Shown piece after piece: positions 63,988-64,000 of a stretch of 64,000 bases of DNA (position 1 is its first letter; every line of letters begins with the position of its first letter). Origin of the DNA: Paenibacillus sp. FSL R5-0766 (lineage in GTDB: Bacteria; Bacillota; Bacilli; Paenibacillales; Paenibacillaceae). Under the pieces are notes generated by a model that ran no database searches, was not told where the DNA came from, and saw only the letters and a program-made list of their open reading frames with translations. The translations under genes were made by a program, and so were the position numbers. The stretch covers positions 1,116,001 to 1,180,000 of the forward strand of contig NZ_CP150227.1 in assembly GCF_037971845.1 (NCBI RefSeq). Direction: 5' to 3'.

Positions 63988-64000
63988 ATGGAATTATTTA
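63988..64000 (+). CDS. Start of the next gene (3' partial)
   Basis: ATG 63988 lies directly behind AAGGAAGGTGA with normal spacing. Only MELF is visible, so no function can be given. Confidence 0.5.

Overview
The window looks like chromosome from a spore-forming, Gram-positive Paenibacillus-type bacterium. The support is moderate G+C, strong AGGAGG-type ribosome sites, frequent GTG/TTG starts, a three-gene GerA-type germinant receptor, CotB-like and CotH-like coat genes, and an ECF sigma-W-type promoter ahead of a Ter stress operon. I see no rRNA, tRNA, CRISPR array or transposase gene.

Bases 1-17,360 are an accessory, defence-like and competition-like region with several AT-rich blocks. It opens inside a PLD/SF2-helicase/DUF3427 gene that an in-frame TAG has split. 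Next come a large AT-rich membrane protein of unknown role, a TPR plus DUF2726 nuclease-like protein, small membrane and lipoproteins, an Mrr-type endonuclease with a zinc ribbon, and an XRE regulator divergent from a possible HEPN-like protein. A WXG100 polymorphic toxin follows with its probable immunity gene and an orphan toxin-tip/immunity cassette. The region ends with a MazG-like NTP pyrophosphohydrolase overlapping a second PLD-helicase.

Bases 17,438-23,132 hold a TipA-like MerR regulator, a DUF2268 metalloprotease-like protein and an MFS exporter in one operon, then a galactokinase and an unrecognised protein. Bases 23,330-30,049 encode a complete four-gene Wadjet (JetD-JetA-JetB-JetC) anti-plasmid system: a TOPRIM nuclease, MukF-like and MukE-like subunits, and an SMC ATPase.

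Bases 30,250-38,930 carry small membrane and lipoproteins, the germinant receptor operon (order B-A-C), a beta-hydroxyacid dehydrogenase, a NERD protein and a lipoprotein. Bases 38,975-51,263 hold a full Ter stress system: terB, four TerD-family genes (one a double-domain fusion), then HpcH/HpaI-like lyase, PRTase-TRSP, StiP/PRTase-PELOTA, HAD phosphatase and ATP-grasp genes, then a TelA module with its own sigma-A promoter. An ECF-type promoter fits envelope-stress control, as known for the B. subtilis yce operon.

The rest contains divergent CotB-like (Cys/His repeat tail) and CotH-like coat genes, a heterodimeric ABC exporter with one degenerate ATP site, a cytoplasmic 5'-nucleotidase-like protein and a phnD-phnC-phnE-phnE transporter operon. 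Most promising for new biology are the MazG-like/PLD-helicase pair, the TPR-DUF2726 and AT-rich membrane proteins between the two PLD-helicase loci, and the toxin cassette locus. All functional statements are inferences from motifs and context read by eye.
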